Part shown: in pieces, positions 1 through 9,600 of the stretch
Numbering within the stretch: position 1 is the first letter of the stretch
Layout: every line of letters begins with the position of its first letter
Assembly: GCF_027107535.1 (NCBI RefSeq)
Contig: NZ_CP114283.1
Span: 4,712,001-4,776,000 of the forward strand
From: Streptomyces aurantiacus
GTDB taxonomy: Bacteria > Actinomycetota > Actinomycetes > Streptomycetales > Streptomycetaceae
DNA: 64,000 bases
Direction: 5' to 3'
Program-made: the position numbers and the translations under genes
The notes under the pieces: generated by a model
Seen by the model: the letters and a program-made list of their open reading frames with translations, nothing else
Told to the model about the DNA's origin: nothing
The model's database searches: none

Positions 1-313
1 CCCGAATGCAGACCAGCCAGGCGAAGAAAGCCGGAGCACAAGAAAGCGGCCGGCATCACGCACCGCCACAAAATTCCGGCCCGCCCGGCGGACGGACAAG
101 CATCGTCGGGCTCTGCCGGAAAAGGCTCACCAGATGGTCGATCCGATTACGGAGAAAATCCCGGTGAACTCCGCACAGCACGCTGCCGGCACGAAAATTT
201 CTGAATTCATGACCGACATTATTGGAGGAGCAGTGCGAACACATTCGCGTTGCACGCCGGACCTGAATTTCCCGGCGCAGAGCCGAACTCACATCGACGG
301 CGGGGTGTGAGCC
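1..313. other. Left-edge intergenic region with possible short upstream ORF
   Basis: No convincing gene. One plus-strand frame is open from the left edge to a TGA at 308-310, but its codons lack the strong third-position GC of the neighbours, so I do not call it a gene. Within it, a GGAGGAG at 224-230 precedes a GTG at 233 that would encode 25 residues and stop 3 nt before the thioesterase GTG. This could be a short coupled upstream ORF. The stretch is AT-richer than its surroundings, as expected for a promoter region. Confidence 0.35.
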
Positions 314-1096
314 GTGACCGGTATTCCCGAACTCATCGCCGAGACCCCCTACATCTGGCGCGCCAGGCGGGGCGACCACCGCCACCGCCTGATCTGCTTC
401 CCGCACGCAGGGGCCGGAGCGGGTGCCTACGCCGAGTGGGCGGCACTGCTCCCCCCGGAGATCGAACTCGCCGCCGTGCAGCTTCCCGGGCGCCAGAACC
501 GCATCGCCGAACCCCCCGTCACGGCGGTGGGACCGCTGGTCAAACTGCTGACCCAGGCCCTGCGCCCCGTCATGGACGGGCCGTTCTCCTTCTTCGGCCA
601 CTCCGGAGGCGCCGTTCTCGCCTTCGAACTCGCGCGAGCCCTGCAGGCGAAAGGAGGCCCCCAGCCCAGCGGGCTCTTCCTCTCCGCCCAGTCCGCCCCG
701 GGAACCGCCGGCCGGGTCAAGCAGCTGCGCGACCTCACCGATGACGACCTGGCCGCCGAAGTGGTCCGCCTGGGCGGCATCGAACCCGAGATCGCCGAGG
801 ACCAGGACGTCATGGACGCCCTCCTGCCCACCCTGCGAGCCGACTTCGACCTGTGGGAGCAGCACCGCATCGGGTCCGGCCCCCGGCTGAAGAGCCCCAT
901 CACCGTCCTGAGCGGAGCCTCCGACCCCCGCGCGCCACTCGACACGCTCGACGGCTGGCGCGAGCAGACCGACGGCGCCTTCACCACACGGCTCTACCCC
1001 GGAGGCCACTTCTACTTTCTCCACGACCCGGCCGAGCTGATCCACGACATCAGTCAGGCACTGCTGCAGCCCGAGAAGGCAGGGAGCGTTTCATGA
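314..1096 (+). CDS. Type II (editing) thioesterase
   Basis: A 260-aa alpha/beta-hydrolase of the external TEII family. These enzymes hydrolyse wrong or stalled acyl groups from carrier proteins of NRPS/PKS lines in the cytoplasm. An N-terminal FPHAGAGAGAY segment and the nucleophile elbow GHSGG (Ser97) are visible, and the late GGHFYF supplies the His. The length is typical for the family. The GTG start at 314 is chosen because the family's N-terminus begins about ten residues before the first strand. Its stop overlaps the next gene (ATGA at 1093-1096), so the two are translationally coupled and TEII probably serves this assembly line. The elbow has Gly where many homologues have Met (GHSMG), a common variant. 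Confidence 0.9.
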   Translation: MTGIPELIAETPYIWRARRGDHRHRLICFPHAGAGAGAYAEWAALLPPEIELAAVQLPGRQNRIAEPPVTAVGPLVKLLTQALRPVMDGPFSFFGHSGGAVLAFELARALQAKGGPQPSGLFLSAQSAPGTAGRVKQLRDLTDDDLAAEVVRLGGIEPEIAEDQDVMDALLPTLRADFDLWEQHRIGSGPRLKSPITVLSGASDPRAPLDTLDGWREQTDGAFTTRLYPGGHFYFLHDPAELIHDISQALLQPEKAGSVS

Positions 1097-4000
1097 GCAC
1101 CTCAGGACCCCTGGAGCCGCGCCTCATCGAGGAGATAGCAGCCGCCGTACGGGCGGTGCCCGGCGTCCAGCAGGCCGTTGCCGTGGTCCGGCAGGGCGCA
1201 CGGGCGGTCACTGCGGAACTCGACCCGGCCGCACCCGCCCCCGCCCCGCCCGCCGAGCCGGCCCTCGCCGAGCCCCGCGTCCACCGGCCCGCCTCCCAGC
1301 TGTACGGCGGTGACCTCCACGTCCCCCCGGGCGGCGCCGGCACGCTCCAGGAGGCACTGCGCCAGGCGGCGGCGCAGGCGCCCGACAAGGGCACCGTCTA
1401 CGTCCGCACCGGCCGCGAGCCGCAGTTCCAGAGCTATGCCGAGCTCCTCACGGAAGCCGAGCACGTCCTTGCGGGCCTGCGGGCCGCCGGACTGGAGCCG
1501 GGTGACGCGGCACTGTTCCAGTTCGAGGACCACCGCACCTACATGACCGCGTTCTGGGCCTGCGTACTCGGCGGGTTCGTCCCCACTCCGGTCGCCGTGG
1601 CCACGACCTACACCGCGCACAACGAGACCAACCGCAAGCTGCGCAACGCCTGGGACCTGCTGGACAAGCCCACCGTGCTCACCGACGCCGCCACCGCGCC
1701 CGCCCTGCGGGAGGTGCGCAGTCTCTGGAACGAGTCGACCGTGCGCGTCCTGGAGGTCGAGACACTGGCCCGGCACGCTCCCGACGCGGACTGGTACGCC
1801 TCCGGGCCCGACACCCCCGTGATCAACCTGCTCACCTCCGGCAGCACCGGCGTCCCCAAGTGCGTCCAGCACACCAACGCCTCCGTCGCCGCCCGCAGCT
1901 GGTCGGTCATCCAGGGCCGCGGCTACACCAGCGACGACGTCAGCGTCATCTGGATGCCGCTGGACCACGTGACGATGGTCTTCTACAACATCCGGGACGT
2001 GTTCCTGCGCAGCCTCCACGTCAACGGGAAGATCGACGACTTCCTCGGCAACCCCCTGATGTGGCTGGACCTGCTGGACCGCTACGGGGCGACCAACACG
2101 TGGGCCCCCAACTTCGCCTTCAACCTCTTCCACGAGTACGCCGACCAGGTCGCCCAGGGGCAGTGGGACCTCTCCCGCGTCCGCGAGTTCGCCAACGGCG
2201 GCGAGCCCGTCATCGCGGCGAACAGCCATCGCTTCCTCGAACTGCTCAAGCCGCACGGCCTGCCCGCCGACGCCATGGCGCCCGCCTGGGGCATGTCGGA
2301 GACCTGCTCCGGCGTCACCTACTCCACGCAGAGCCGCGAGGACCGCACCGCCGGCACCGTCGTCGTCGCCCCCTCCTCCTTCGACGGGGACCTGCGCTTT
2401 TCCGACGAGGCCGGCGGCAAGGACGCGGTGTCCTTCTCCACGGTCGGAGCACCCCTTCCAGGAGTGACGGTCCGGATCGTCGACGCCGCCGGAGCCGTCC
2501 TGCCCGAGGACCGGATCGGCGAACTGCAGATCCGCGGCGTGACGATGATGCGCGGCTACCACGGCAACGCCGAGGCCAACCAGGCCGCCTTCGACCCCGA
2601 GGGCTGGTTCCGCACCGGCGACCTCGCCTTCGTCCACGACGGCCAGCTCGTGATCGCCGGACGCAAGAAGGACCAGATCGTGGTCCGCGGCGCCAACTAC
2701 GTGGCCCACGAGCTGGAAAGCATCGTCGAAGAGGCCGAGGGCGTCCGTGTCACCTACTCGGCGGCGGCAGGCGTACGCGAGCCGGGGGAGGGCTCGGACC
2801 GCCTCGTCGTCTTCTTCGTCCCCACCCGGTGGGACACCGACTCGCTCACCCGCACCCTCCAGAACATCAGGACCGGGCTCGGCCGGGAGGCTGGCCTGGC
2901 GCCCGACCTCCTCGTACCCGTCACCTCGGCCGAATTCCCCAAGACCGCCAGCGGGAAGATCCAGCGCGGCGCGCTCGTCGCCGACCTGAAGGCAGGCCGG
3001 TTCGCCGACCGGACCGGACAGGAGGAAGAGGCGTCCGGCCGGCCGGACACCGCCTTCTTCCGCCGCCAGTGGTCACGCCTGGAGGACGCCGCCGGCCACA
3101 GCGCCACCGACGGCGTCCGGCTCGTCTTCGCCGAGCCCGGCGACCTCCCGCTCCTGGGACTCGACCGGGGACGAACGGTCCTGGTCCGCCAGGGAGAGGA
3201 CTTCGCCCAGGAAAGCCCCGTCACCTTCCGCGTCGCACCACACGACAGCTCCCAGATCAGCCGGGTGCTGGCCGAGGTCACCGCCCGGTACGGCGCCATC
3301 TCCACGGTCGTACTCGCCGGATTCCCGACCGAAGGCGGCGAACGGCCCGACCACAGCGCCAGGCTCCACGAGATCACCAGCCGGCTGACCTCCCTGACGG
3401 CGGCCCTGGACGGCGCGACCTGGCCAGGCGCCGCCCGCCCGCTGCTGCTCCTGCTCACCACCGGCGCGGTGCACGTACGCCCCTGGGACAGGATCGACCT
3501 CGGCGTCTGCGCACTGCCCGGGATGGTGCGCACCGCCGCCACCGAGCTCTCCCACCTCACCGTCCGCCAGCTCGACCTGCCGGCGGACCGGGACAAGTGG
3601 GCGGCCGCCGTCGCCGCCGAACTGGCCGACCGCTCCCACACCGGGGTGGTGGCCGCACGCGAGGGCCTGCGCTGGCAGCCCCGCCTGCGACCGGTGCCCG
3701 AGGCGGAGACGGACGGCCCCTCCGCGATCGTCCCCGGCGGCCTCTACCTGGTCACCGGCGGGCTCGGCGGCATCGGCCACGACATCGCCGGATACCTCCT
3801 GGCCGCCTACGGCGCACGCCTGCTGCTCGTGGGACGCTCGGCGCCCACGGGGGAGAAGGCGGACGCCCTGGCCGAACTGGCCGCTCTGGGCGAACTGGCC
3901 TACGTGCAGGCCGATGTCGCCGACCGCACCGCCCTCGCCGCGGCGGTGACCGAGGCCGAAACCCGCTGGGGCCGCCCCCTCGACGGTGTGCTGCACCTGG

Positions 4001-4950
4001 CGGCGGCCGATGTCAGCGGCCAGTGGAAGGACCTGGAACGGCACACCCTGGCGAAGGAGTCCCAGGACACCTTCACCGCGCAGTACGCAGCGAAGGTGGC
4101 CGGCACCCTGGCCATCGCCGCCGTCCTGGAGAGCCGGCCGAAGGCCTCCCTCGTGCTCTTCGGGTCGGTCAACGGGGAGTTCGGCGGCCGCTCCTTCGGC
4201 GCCTACTCCGCCGCCAACACCTTCCTGGTGGGCTTCGCCGACCACTGGCGCCACGAGCGCGGACGCGATGTGCAGTGCCTGGCCTGGAGCATGTGGAACG
4301 ACGTCGGCATGAACCGAGGACAGTCGGCGGCCCTCGCCGGCCGGCGCGGATTTCGTGCCATCGACCCCGACGACGGACTGCGGGCCTTCCTGGCGGCCAC
4401 GTCCATGCCCCAGCACTACCTCCTGATCGGCCTGGACCTGGAGAACCCGGCGATCCTCGCCGAACTCGCCACCGACGAACTGAGCGCCAGGGAAGTCCTG
4501 GTGGCCTTCACCGCGGACAGCACGGACGCGGAGGCCGTGCACGCTGCCATCGAGCCCGTCCTGCGTGACTTCCCCGTCCCGGTGCGTCTGATCGAGGTCA
4601 CCCGCATCCCGGTGGACGCCGCCGGCGCCGTGGACACCACCCAGCTGCTCCTGGACGCGGCACCCAAGCGGCCCGGCACCCGCCGGACGTACCAGGCGCC
4701 CGCCTCGGACGCGGAGCGCCAGATCGCCGCGATCTGGGAGGACGTCCTCGGCCAGAGCACCGTCGGCCGCGACGACTCGTTCTTCGACCTGGGCGGCAAC
4801 TCCCTGCGGGCCACGCGGCTGCTCGCACGCATCGACGAGGAACTGGGCGTCCGGCTGACGGCCAACCAGCTGTACGAGAACCCCACGGTCGCGGGCCTGG
4901 CCCACGCACTCGACCTCGTCGGCCCGGCCGAACCCGTAGCCGCCGGCTGA
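1093..4950 (+). CDS. Free-standing AMP-ligase / ketoreductase / carrier protein
   Basis: A 1285-aa trifunctional protein. Residues ~50-620 are an acyl-AMP ligase of the CAL/FAAL-like type, with TSGSTG at ~248, a GMSETC-type motif, RTGDLAF, and KTASGKIQR near 620 for the catalytic Lys. Residues ~880-1110 are a short-chain ketoreductase: NADPH loop TGGLGGIG at ~888 and the Ser1025/Tyr1038/Asn1042 triad. Residues ~1200-1270 are a carrier domain (GGNSL, Ser1237). There is no condensation domain. By logic it activates a carboxylic acid, holds it as a thioester and reduces a keto group, giving a hydroxyacyl unit; substrate unknown. Unlike cereulide/valinomycin-type modules, the KR follows the ligase rather than being inserted in it. 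ATG 1093 is used because of the ATGA overlap with TEII. An upstream in-frame start exists but would run through the TEII gene. Confidence 0.85.
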   Translation: MSTSGPLEPRLIEEIAAAVRAVPGVQQAVAVVRQGARAVTAELDPAAPAPAPPAEPALAEPRVHRPASQLYGGDLHVPPGGAGTLQEALRQAAAQAPDKGTVYVRTGREPQFQSYAELLTEAEHVLAGLRAAGLEPGDAALFQFEDHRTYMTAFWACVLGGFVPTPVAVATTYTAHNETNRKLRNAWDLLDKPTVLTDAATAPALREVRSLWNESTVRVLEVETLARHAPDADWYASGPDTPVINLLTSGSTGVPKCVQHTNASVAARSWSVIQGRGYTSDDVSVIWMPLDHVTMVFYNIRDVFLRSLHVNGKIDDFLGNPLMWLDLLDRYGATNTWAPNFAFNLFHEYADQVAQGQWDLSRVREFANGGEPVIAANSHRFLELLKPHGLPADAMAPAWGMSETCSGVTYSTQSREDRTAGTVVVAPSSFDGDLRFSDEAGGKDAVSFSTVGAPLPGVTVRIVDAAGAVLPEDRIGELQIRGVTMMRGYHGNAEANQAAFDPEGWFRTGDLAFVHDGQLVIAGRKKDQIVVRGANYVAHELESIVEEAEGVRVTYSAAAGVREPGEGSDRLVVFFVPTRWDTDSLTRTLQNIRTGLGREAGLAPDLLVPVTSAEFPKTASGKIQRGALVADLKAGRFADRTGQEEEASGRPDTAFFRRQWSRLEDAAGHSATDGVRLVFAEPGDLPLLGLDRGRTVLVRQGEDFAQESPVTFRVAPHDSSQISRVLAEVTARYGAISTVVLAGFPTEGGERPDHSARLHEITSRLTSLTAALDGATWPGAARPLLLLLTTGAVHVRPWDRIDLGVCALPGMVRTAATELSHLTVRQLDLPADRDKWAAAVAAELADRSHTGVVAAREGLRWQPRLRPVPEAETDGPSAIVPGGLYLVTGGLGGIGHDIAGYLLAAYGARLLLVGRSAPTGEKADALAELAALGELAYVQADVADRTALAAAVTEAETRWGRPLDGVLHLAAADVSGQWKDLERHTLAKESQDTFTAQYAAKVAGTLAIAAVLESRPKASLVLFGSVNGEFGGRSFGAYSAANTFLVGFADHWRHERGRDVQCLAWSMWNDVGMNRGQSAALAGRRGFRAIDPDDGLRAFLAATSMPQHYLLIGLDLENPAILAELATDELSAREVLVAFTADSTDAEAVHAAIEPVLRDFPVPVRLIEVTRIPVDAAGAVDTTQLLLDAAPKRPGTRRTYQAPASDAERQIAAIWEDVLGQSTVGRDDSFFDLGGNSLRATRLLARIDEELGVRLTANQLYENPTVAGLAHALDLVGPAEPVAAG

Positions 4951-5048
4951 CCCCGCAAGGCCGTCCGGGGCGGGACACCATTCCCGGACGTCCCCCTATT
5001 CATGACGACGCAATTCCTTTTCCGCGCCGGAATGAATTCCTCCAGGAA

Positions 5049-5086
5049 AGCGCCCTCCCCTTTCGTCACCGACGGGGGAGGGCGCT
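5049..5086 (+). terminator. Strong intrinsic terminator
   Basis: A perfect 12-bp inverted repeat (AGCGCCCTCCCC at 5049-5060 with GGGGAGGGCGCT at 5075-5086), 14-nt loop, followed directly by TTTTC. It separates the TEII/AMP-ligase operon from the SHMT/NRPS operon. Confidence 0.85.
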
Positions 5087-5266
5087 TTTCGTGGTGTTCG
5101 ACTGCTCAGTCCGAACATCATTGTCCCGAACGCGAGGGCGAAGTTAGAGTCATTCCTAATTCCGCTGTTCCTGCCGGGATCGGACAAAGACTCGCTCGGC
5201 GGCAAAGTTCCGAAAAAAGAATTCGCACCTTCCGGGCAGTACCGAACGAGAGACGAGGCAAAGGAA
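5087..5266 (+). promoter_or_regulatory. Presumed promoter region of the SHMT-NRPS operon
   Basis: 180 bp of AT-richer DNA between the terminator and the SHMT start, the only room for a promoter driving this ~23-kb transcription unit. A GAGG at 5255-5258 sits 8 nt before ATG 5267. I could not fix -35/-10 boxes or SARP heptamer repeats by eye. Confidence 0.4.
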
Positions 5267-6697
5267 ATGGCCGGTCAGTGGCACGCAGGGCGGACACCGT
5301 CCCCCCGTCAGGACGCCCAGCGCGTAGGCGGAGAGCAGGCCAGGCACCTGTCGGCCGGCATGGAGTCGCTGCACCGCGCCGACCCCGAGCTCGCCGGGCT
5401 GCTGGACGCCGAGGTGCGTCACCAGGACACCACGCTGGCGATGATCGCCTCGGCGAGTGTCGCCGCCCCCTCCGTCCTCGCCGCCGGCGGCGCGGCACTG
5501 TCCAACGTCACCGCCGAGGGCTACCCGGCCGCCCGCTACCACCCCGGCGCCGCCCGGTTCGACGAGGTCGAGCTGCTGGCCATCGAGCGGGCCAAGGACC
5601 TGTTCGGAGCCCGCTACGCGAACGTCCAGCCGCACTCCTGCTCCTCGGCCAACCTGGCCGTGCTCACCGCGCTCATCCCGCCGGGCGGTACCCTCCTGGG
5701 CCTCGACCTCGACGCCGGCGGTCACCTCACCCACGGGTCGCCGGCCTCGGTGACCGGGCGTCACTTCAACGCCGTGCACTACGGCCTGGACCGCTTGGGC
5801 CGCATCGACTTCGCGCAGGTCGCCGAACTCGCCCAGCGCCACCGGCCGGGCGTCCTCATCGCCGGGGCCAGCGCCTACCCCCGCACGGTCGACTTCGACC
5901 GGTTCCGGGCCATCGCCGATTCGGTGGGCGCCTACCTGCTCGCCGACATCTCCCACATCGCGGGCCTGGTGGCCACCGGAGAACACCCCAGCCCCATCGA
6001 CGCCGCCCACATCACCACGACCAGCACCTACAAGCAGCTCGGCGGCCCCCGCGGCGGCCTCATCCTCAGCGGCAAGGACCACCGGGCCCCCGGACCCGAC
6101 GGCCGCACACCGCTGTCCCGCCTCATGCAGCGGGCGGTCTTCCCGCAGTCACAGGGCACGCCCAGCCCCGCCACGATCGCGGCCAAGGCACGAGCCTTCT
6201 CGATCGCCGCCGCCCCGGAGTTCAAGGAGACCACCCGCCTGATCGTGGAGAACGCCGCCGCCCTCGCCGCGGAGCTGGCCGCGCTCGGCTACCGCATCCT
6301 GACCGGCGGCACCGACAACCACATGGTCCTGCTGGACATCATCGACCGCGGACTGACCGGAGTCGTCGCGGAACGCGCCCTGGAGGACTGCGGGATCCTC
6401 GCCAACCGCAACCGCATCCCCGGCGACACCAAGCCGCCCCTGGTCACCAGCGGCCTGCGGCTCGGCAGCAACATCCTCGCCCAGCGGGGGATGGGCCCCG
6501 AGCAGATGCGGGAGTGCGCCCACCTGCTGCACACCGTGATCGCCTCCACCACCCCCCTGAGCGACACCGAGTACCTGATCGACCCCGCCCGGGTCCTGCG
6601 CATCCGCGCGGACGTCACGGACCTGTGCGCCCGATACCCGCTGGTCCTCGAAACCGGGAACCGCACCCCCGCCGCCCTGATCGGAGCCGGACAGTGA
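5267..6697 (+). CDS. SHMT-like PLP enzyme, candidate alpha-methylserine synthase
   Basis: A 476-aa fold-type I PLP enzyme clearly homologous to serine hydroxymethyltransferase: EGYPAARYHPG-like N-terminal motif, VQPHS, DISHIAGL, and a PLP-Lys region TTTSTYKQLGGPRGG with Lys256. Housekeeping SHMTs normally read THK and SGSQAN; here they are TYK and SCSSAN. SHMT homologues in Streptomyces peptide clusters make alpha-methylserine from alanine and methylene-tetrahydrofolate (FmoH of the JBIR-34/35 pathway, from memory). Its position, overlapping the NRPS start (GTGA at 6694-6697), makes the same role likely here. The N-terminal ~30 residues are an extension over typical SHMT. ATG 5267 has a GAGG 8 nt upstream. 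Confidence 0.85.
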   Translation: MAGQWHAGRTPSPRQDAQRVGGEQARHLSAGMESLHRADPELAGLLDAEVRHQDTTLAMIASASVAAPSVLAAGGAALSNVTAEGYPAARYHPGAARFDEVELLAIERAKDLFGARYANVQPHSCSSANLAVLTALIPPGGTLLGLDLDAGGHLTHGSPASVTGRHFNAVHYGLDRLGRIDFAQVAELAQRHRPGVLIAGASAYPRTVDFDRFRAIADSVGAYLLADISHIAGLVATGEHPSPIDAAHITTTSTYKQLGGPRGGLILSGKDHRAPGPDGRTPLSRLMQRAVFPQSQGTPSPATIAAKARAFSIAAAPEFKETTRLIVENAAALAAELAALGYRILTGGTDNHMVLLDIIDRGLTGVVAERALEDCGILANRNRIPGDTKPPLVTSGLRLGSNILAQRGMGPEQMRECAHLLHTVIASTTPLSDTEYLIDPARVLRIRADVTDLCARYPLVLETGNRTPAALIGAGQ

Positions 6698-9600
6698 ACC
6701 ACGCCGCACACGATGCCGGCCCGGCCCACCCGCCGGTCCTGCTGCCCACGGACCGCCCACGACGCCCGGGCATGCCGGCCCGGTGCTCCGCCGTCGAAAC
6801 CACCGGCCTCGACGCGTACGCCACGGTCCCCGGACTCGACCGGCAGGCCGCGCAGGCGGCTGCCTTCGCCGCCCTGCTCCACCGCTACACCGGTCAGGAC
6901 GGCATCGGATACGACCGCACCGACGACTCCGGCACCACACACGTACAGCTGCGGATCAACGGCACCCGGACCCTGCGGGAAGTGGCCGGCGCCCTGACCA
7001 CCGGGCCCCGGCCCGCCGCGGACACCGTCCCCCTGGCGCTCGTCTTCGCCGACCCGGCACAGCCCGCACAGAGCCCGGCCATGTACGAACTGCGGCTCGT
7101 CGTCCGCGACGGCCTCGCCGAAATCCACTACGACCCCACCCTCTTCGACCCGGCGACCGCACGCAGGATCCTCACCCACTACCGCACCCTCCTCCTGGAC
7201 GCGCTGTCCCGGCCGGATGTGCCGCTCGCCCACCTGCGCCTGCTCACCGACGCCGAACTGCAGCACATGCTCGTCGACTGGAACCGGACCGAAACCCCGC
7301 TGACGGACCAGAGCTTCCTCCACGAGGCGTTCGAAGCCCACGCCGAACGCCGGCCCGACGCGACCGCGGCCGTTCACGAGGACGCACGGTTCACCTACGG
7401 CGAGGTCAACACGGCGGCCAACCGCCTCGCCCATCACCTGCGCTCCCTGGGCATCGGGCCGGACTCCCGCGTCGGACTGTGCCTGGAGCGTTCGCCCGAA
7501 CTGCTCATCGCGATGCTCGGCATCCTCAAGGCGGGCGGCGCGTACGTGCCGCTCGACCCCGACTACCCGGCCCAGCGGATCGCCGCCATGGTCGACGGCA
7601 CCACCTGCGCCGTCACCGTGAGCCGCGCGGAACTCGCCTCTCGGCTGCCCGCGTCCGCCGGCAACGGAACCCCCCTGGTCCTGCTCGGCCCCGGCGGCAC
7701 CGACCTGTCGGAGCACCCCGCGCACAACCCGGTCCCCGTCACGACGCCCGACCACCTCTGCTACGTCATCCACACCTCCGGATCCACCGGGGCGCCCAAG
7801 CCGATCGCGCTGCACCACCGCGGCGTGGTCAACAACATCGCCGACCTCAACTCCCGCTTCAAGGCAGGACCGGGCGACAGCGTCCTGTCACTGTCGTCCC
7901 CCAGCTTCGACCTGTCCGTCTACGAGTACCTCGGCATCACCGCCGCCGGCGGCACCGTGATCATCCCCTCCGCGGGACGCGCCAAGGACCCCGCGTACTG
8001 GACCGAGCTCCTGGTCGAACACGGCGTCACCGTCTGGAACTCCGCCCCGGCTCTCCTCGATCTGCTCGTCGACCACCTGGAGCAGAGCGGCGCGGAGCCG
8101 CTGCACCAGCTGCGGGCGGCGATGCTGGGCGGCGACTGGATCCCCGTGCCCCTGCCCGGCCGGGTCCGCGAGGTCGCCCCGGGGATGCGCCTGTTCACCC
8201 TCGGCGGCGCGACCGAGGCGTCCATCCACTCCACGATCTACGAGGTCGTGGAGGCGGACCCGGACTGGGCGAGCATTCCCTACGGCCGTCCGATGGCCAA
8301 TCAGCGCACGTACATCCTCGACGACGCCTTCCAGCCCGTCCCGCCGGGCGTGCCGGGGGAGCTGTACCTGGCCGGCACGGGCGTCGCCCGCGGATACCTC
8401 GACCAGCCCGAGCGCACCGCCGAGCGGTTCCTGGAGTGGTCGCACGCGGGAGTGTCCGACCGCATCTACCGCACCGGCGACATGGCCCGCTTCGGCGAGG
8501 ACGGCCTGATCGAGCTGCTGGGCCGCAAGGACTTCCAGGTCAAGCTCAACGGGCTGCGGGTGGAACTCGGCGAGATCGAGGCAGTGCTGCGCTCGCATCC
8601 GACGGTTCAGCAGAGCGCCGTCGTGGCCCACCGCAGTCAACTCGTCGCCTACGTCGTCGTGGAGGACAGCGAGGGCGCCGACCTTAAGGCACTGCACCGG
8701 CTCGCCGCGGACCGGCTCCCCGAGTACATGGTCCCCAAGGTGATCGTGCCCCTGGACCGGCTGCCCCTGACCCCCAACGGCAAGGTCGACCGCAAGGCCC
8801 TGCCGGAGCCCGACCTGTCCGGTGCCGACTACCGGGCACCGCGCACCCCCAGGGAAGAGGCCCTGGCCGAGGTCTTCGCCGATGTACTGCGCGTCGAGCG
8901 GATCGGGATCGACGACGACTTCGTCGCCCTGGGCGGCGACAGCATCCGCGCCATCCAGGCCGTCACCCGGGCCAGGACCCGGGGCCTTGCGGTCACCCCC
9001 CGCCTCATCCTGCAGCTGCGCACCGTCGCCCTCGTCGCGGAAGCCGCCGAGGACGCCGCGGACACCGAGGAGGACACCCCGTCGGCGCCCCTGCTCGTCC
9101 TGGGCGCCGACGACGCCGAGAGCCTGCGCCGGCGCTACCCGCGGCTGACGGACGTATGGCCGCTGACCCCGATGCAGTCCGGCATGCTCTTCGAGTCGAT
9201 GCTGGCCGACGCCGGCTCCGACACCTACCACCTGCAGACCGTCTACCACCTGAGCGGACCGGTCGACGCCGCCCGGATGCGGGCCGTGGGCCAGTCGTTC
9301 CTGGACCGGTACGCCAACCTCACGGCAGCCTTCGTCCCCGACGCCTCCGGCGACCTCGTCCAGGTGGTGTCGGACGGTGTCGAACTGCCCTGGCGGGAGA
9401 TCGACCTCAGCGATCTGGCCGACGCCGACCAGGACGACGCGTTCGCACGGTTCCTGACCGAGGACCAGGGCGCCCGTTTCGACCTCGCCACCCCGCCGCT
9501 GCTGCGTCTGACCCTGATCAGGTTCAGCCCCGAGAGGCACGAGCTGGTCCTCACCGCCCATCACGTACTGATCGACGGATGGTCGGAACAGCTCATCGCC

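Noticed and set aside
2..310. Plus-strand frame open from the left edge to a TGA before the thioesterase
   Set aside because: Codon third positions are not GC-biased as in all neighbouring genes. More likely AT-richer intergenic DNA; only a short internal ORF is mentioned as possible.
5144..5161. TTAG...CTAA palindrome-like text resembling an iron box
   Set aside because: Spacing is 8 nt rather than the 11 of the DmdR/IdeR consensus, and the product need not be a siderophore.
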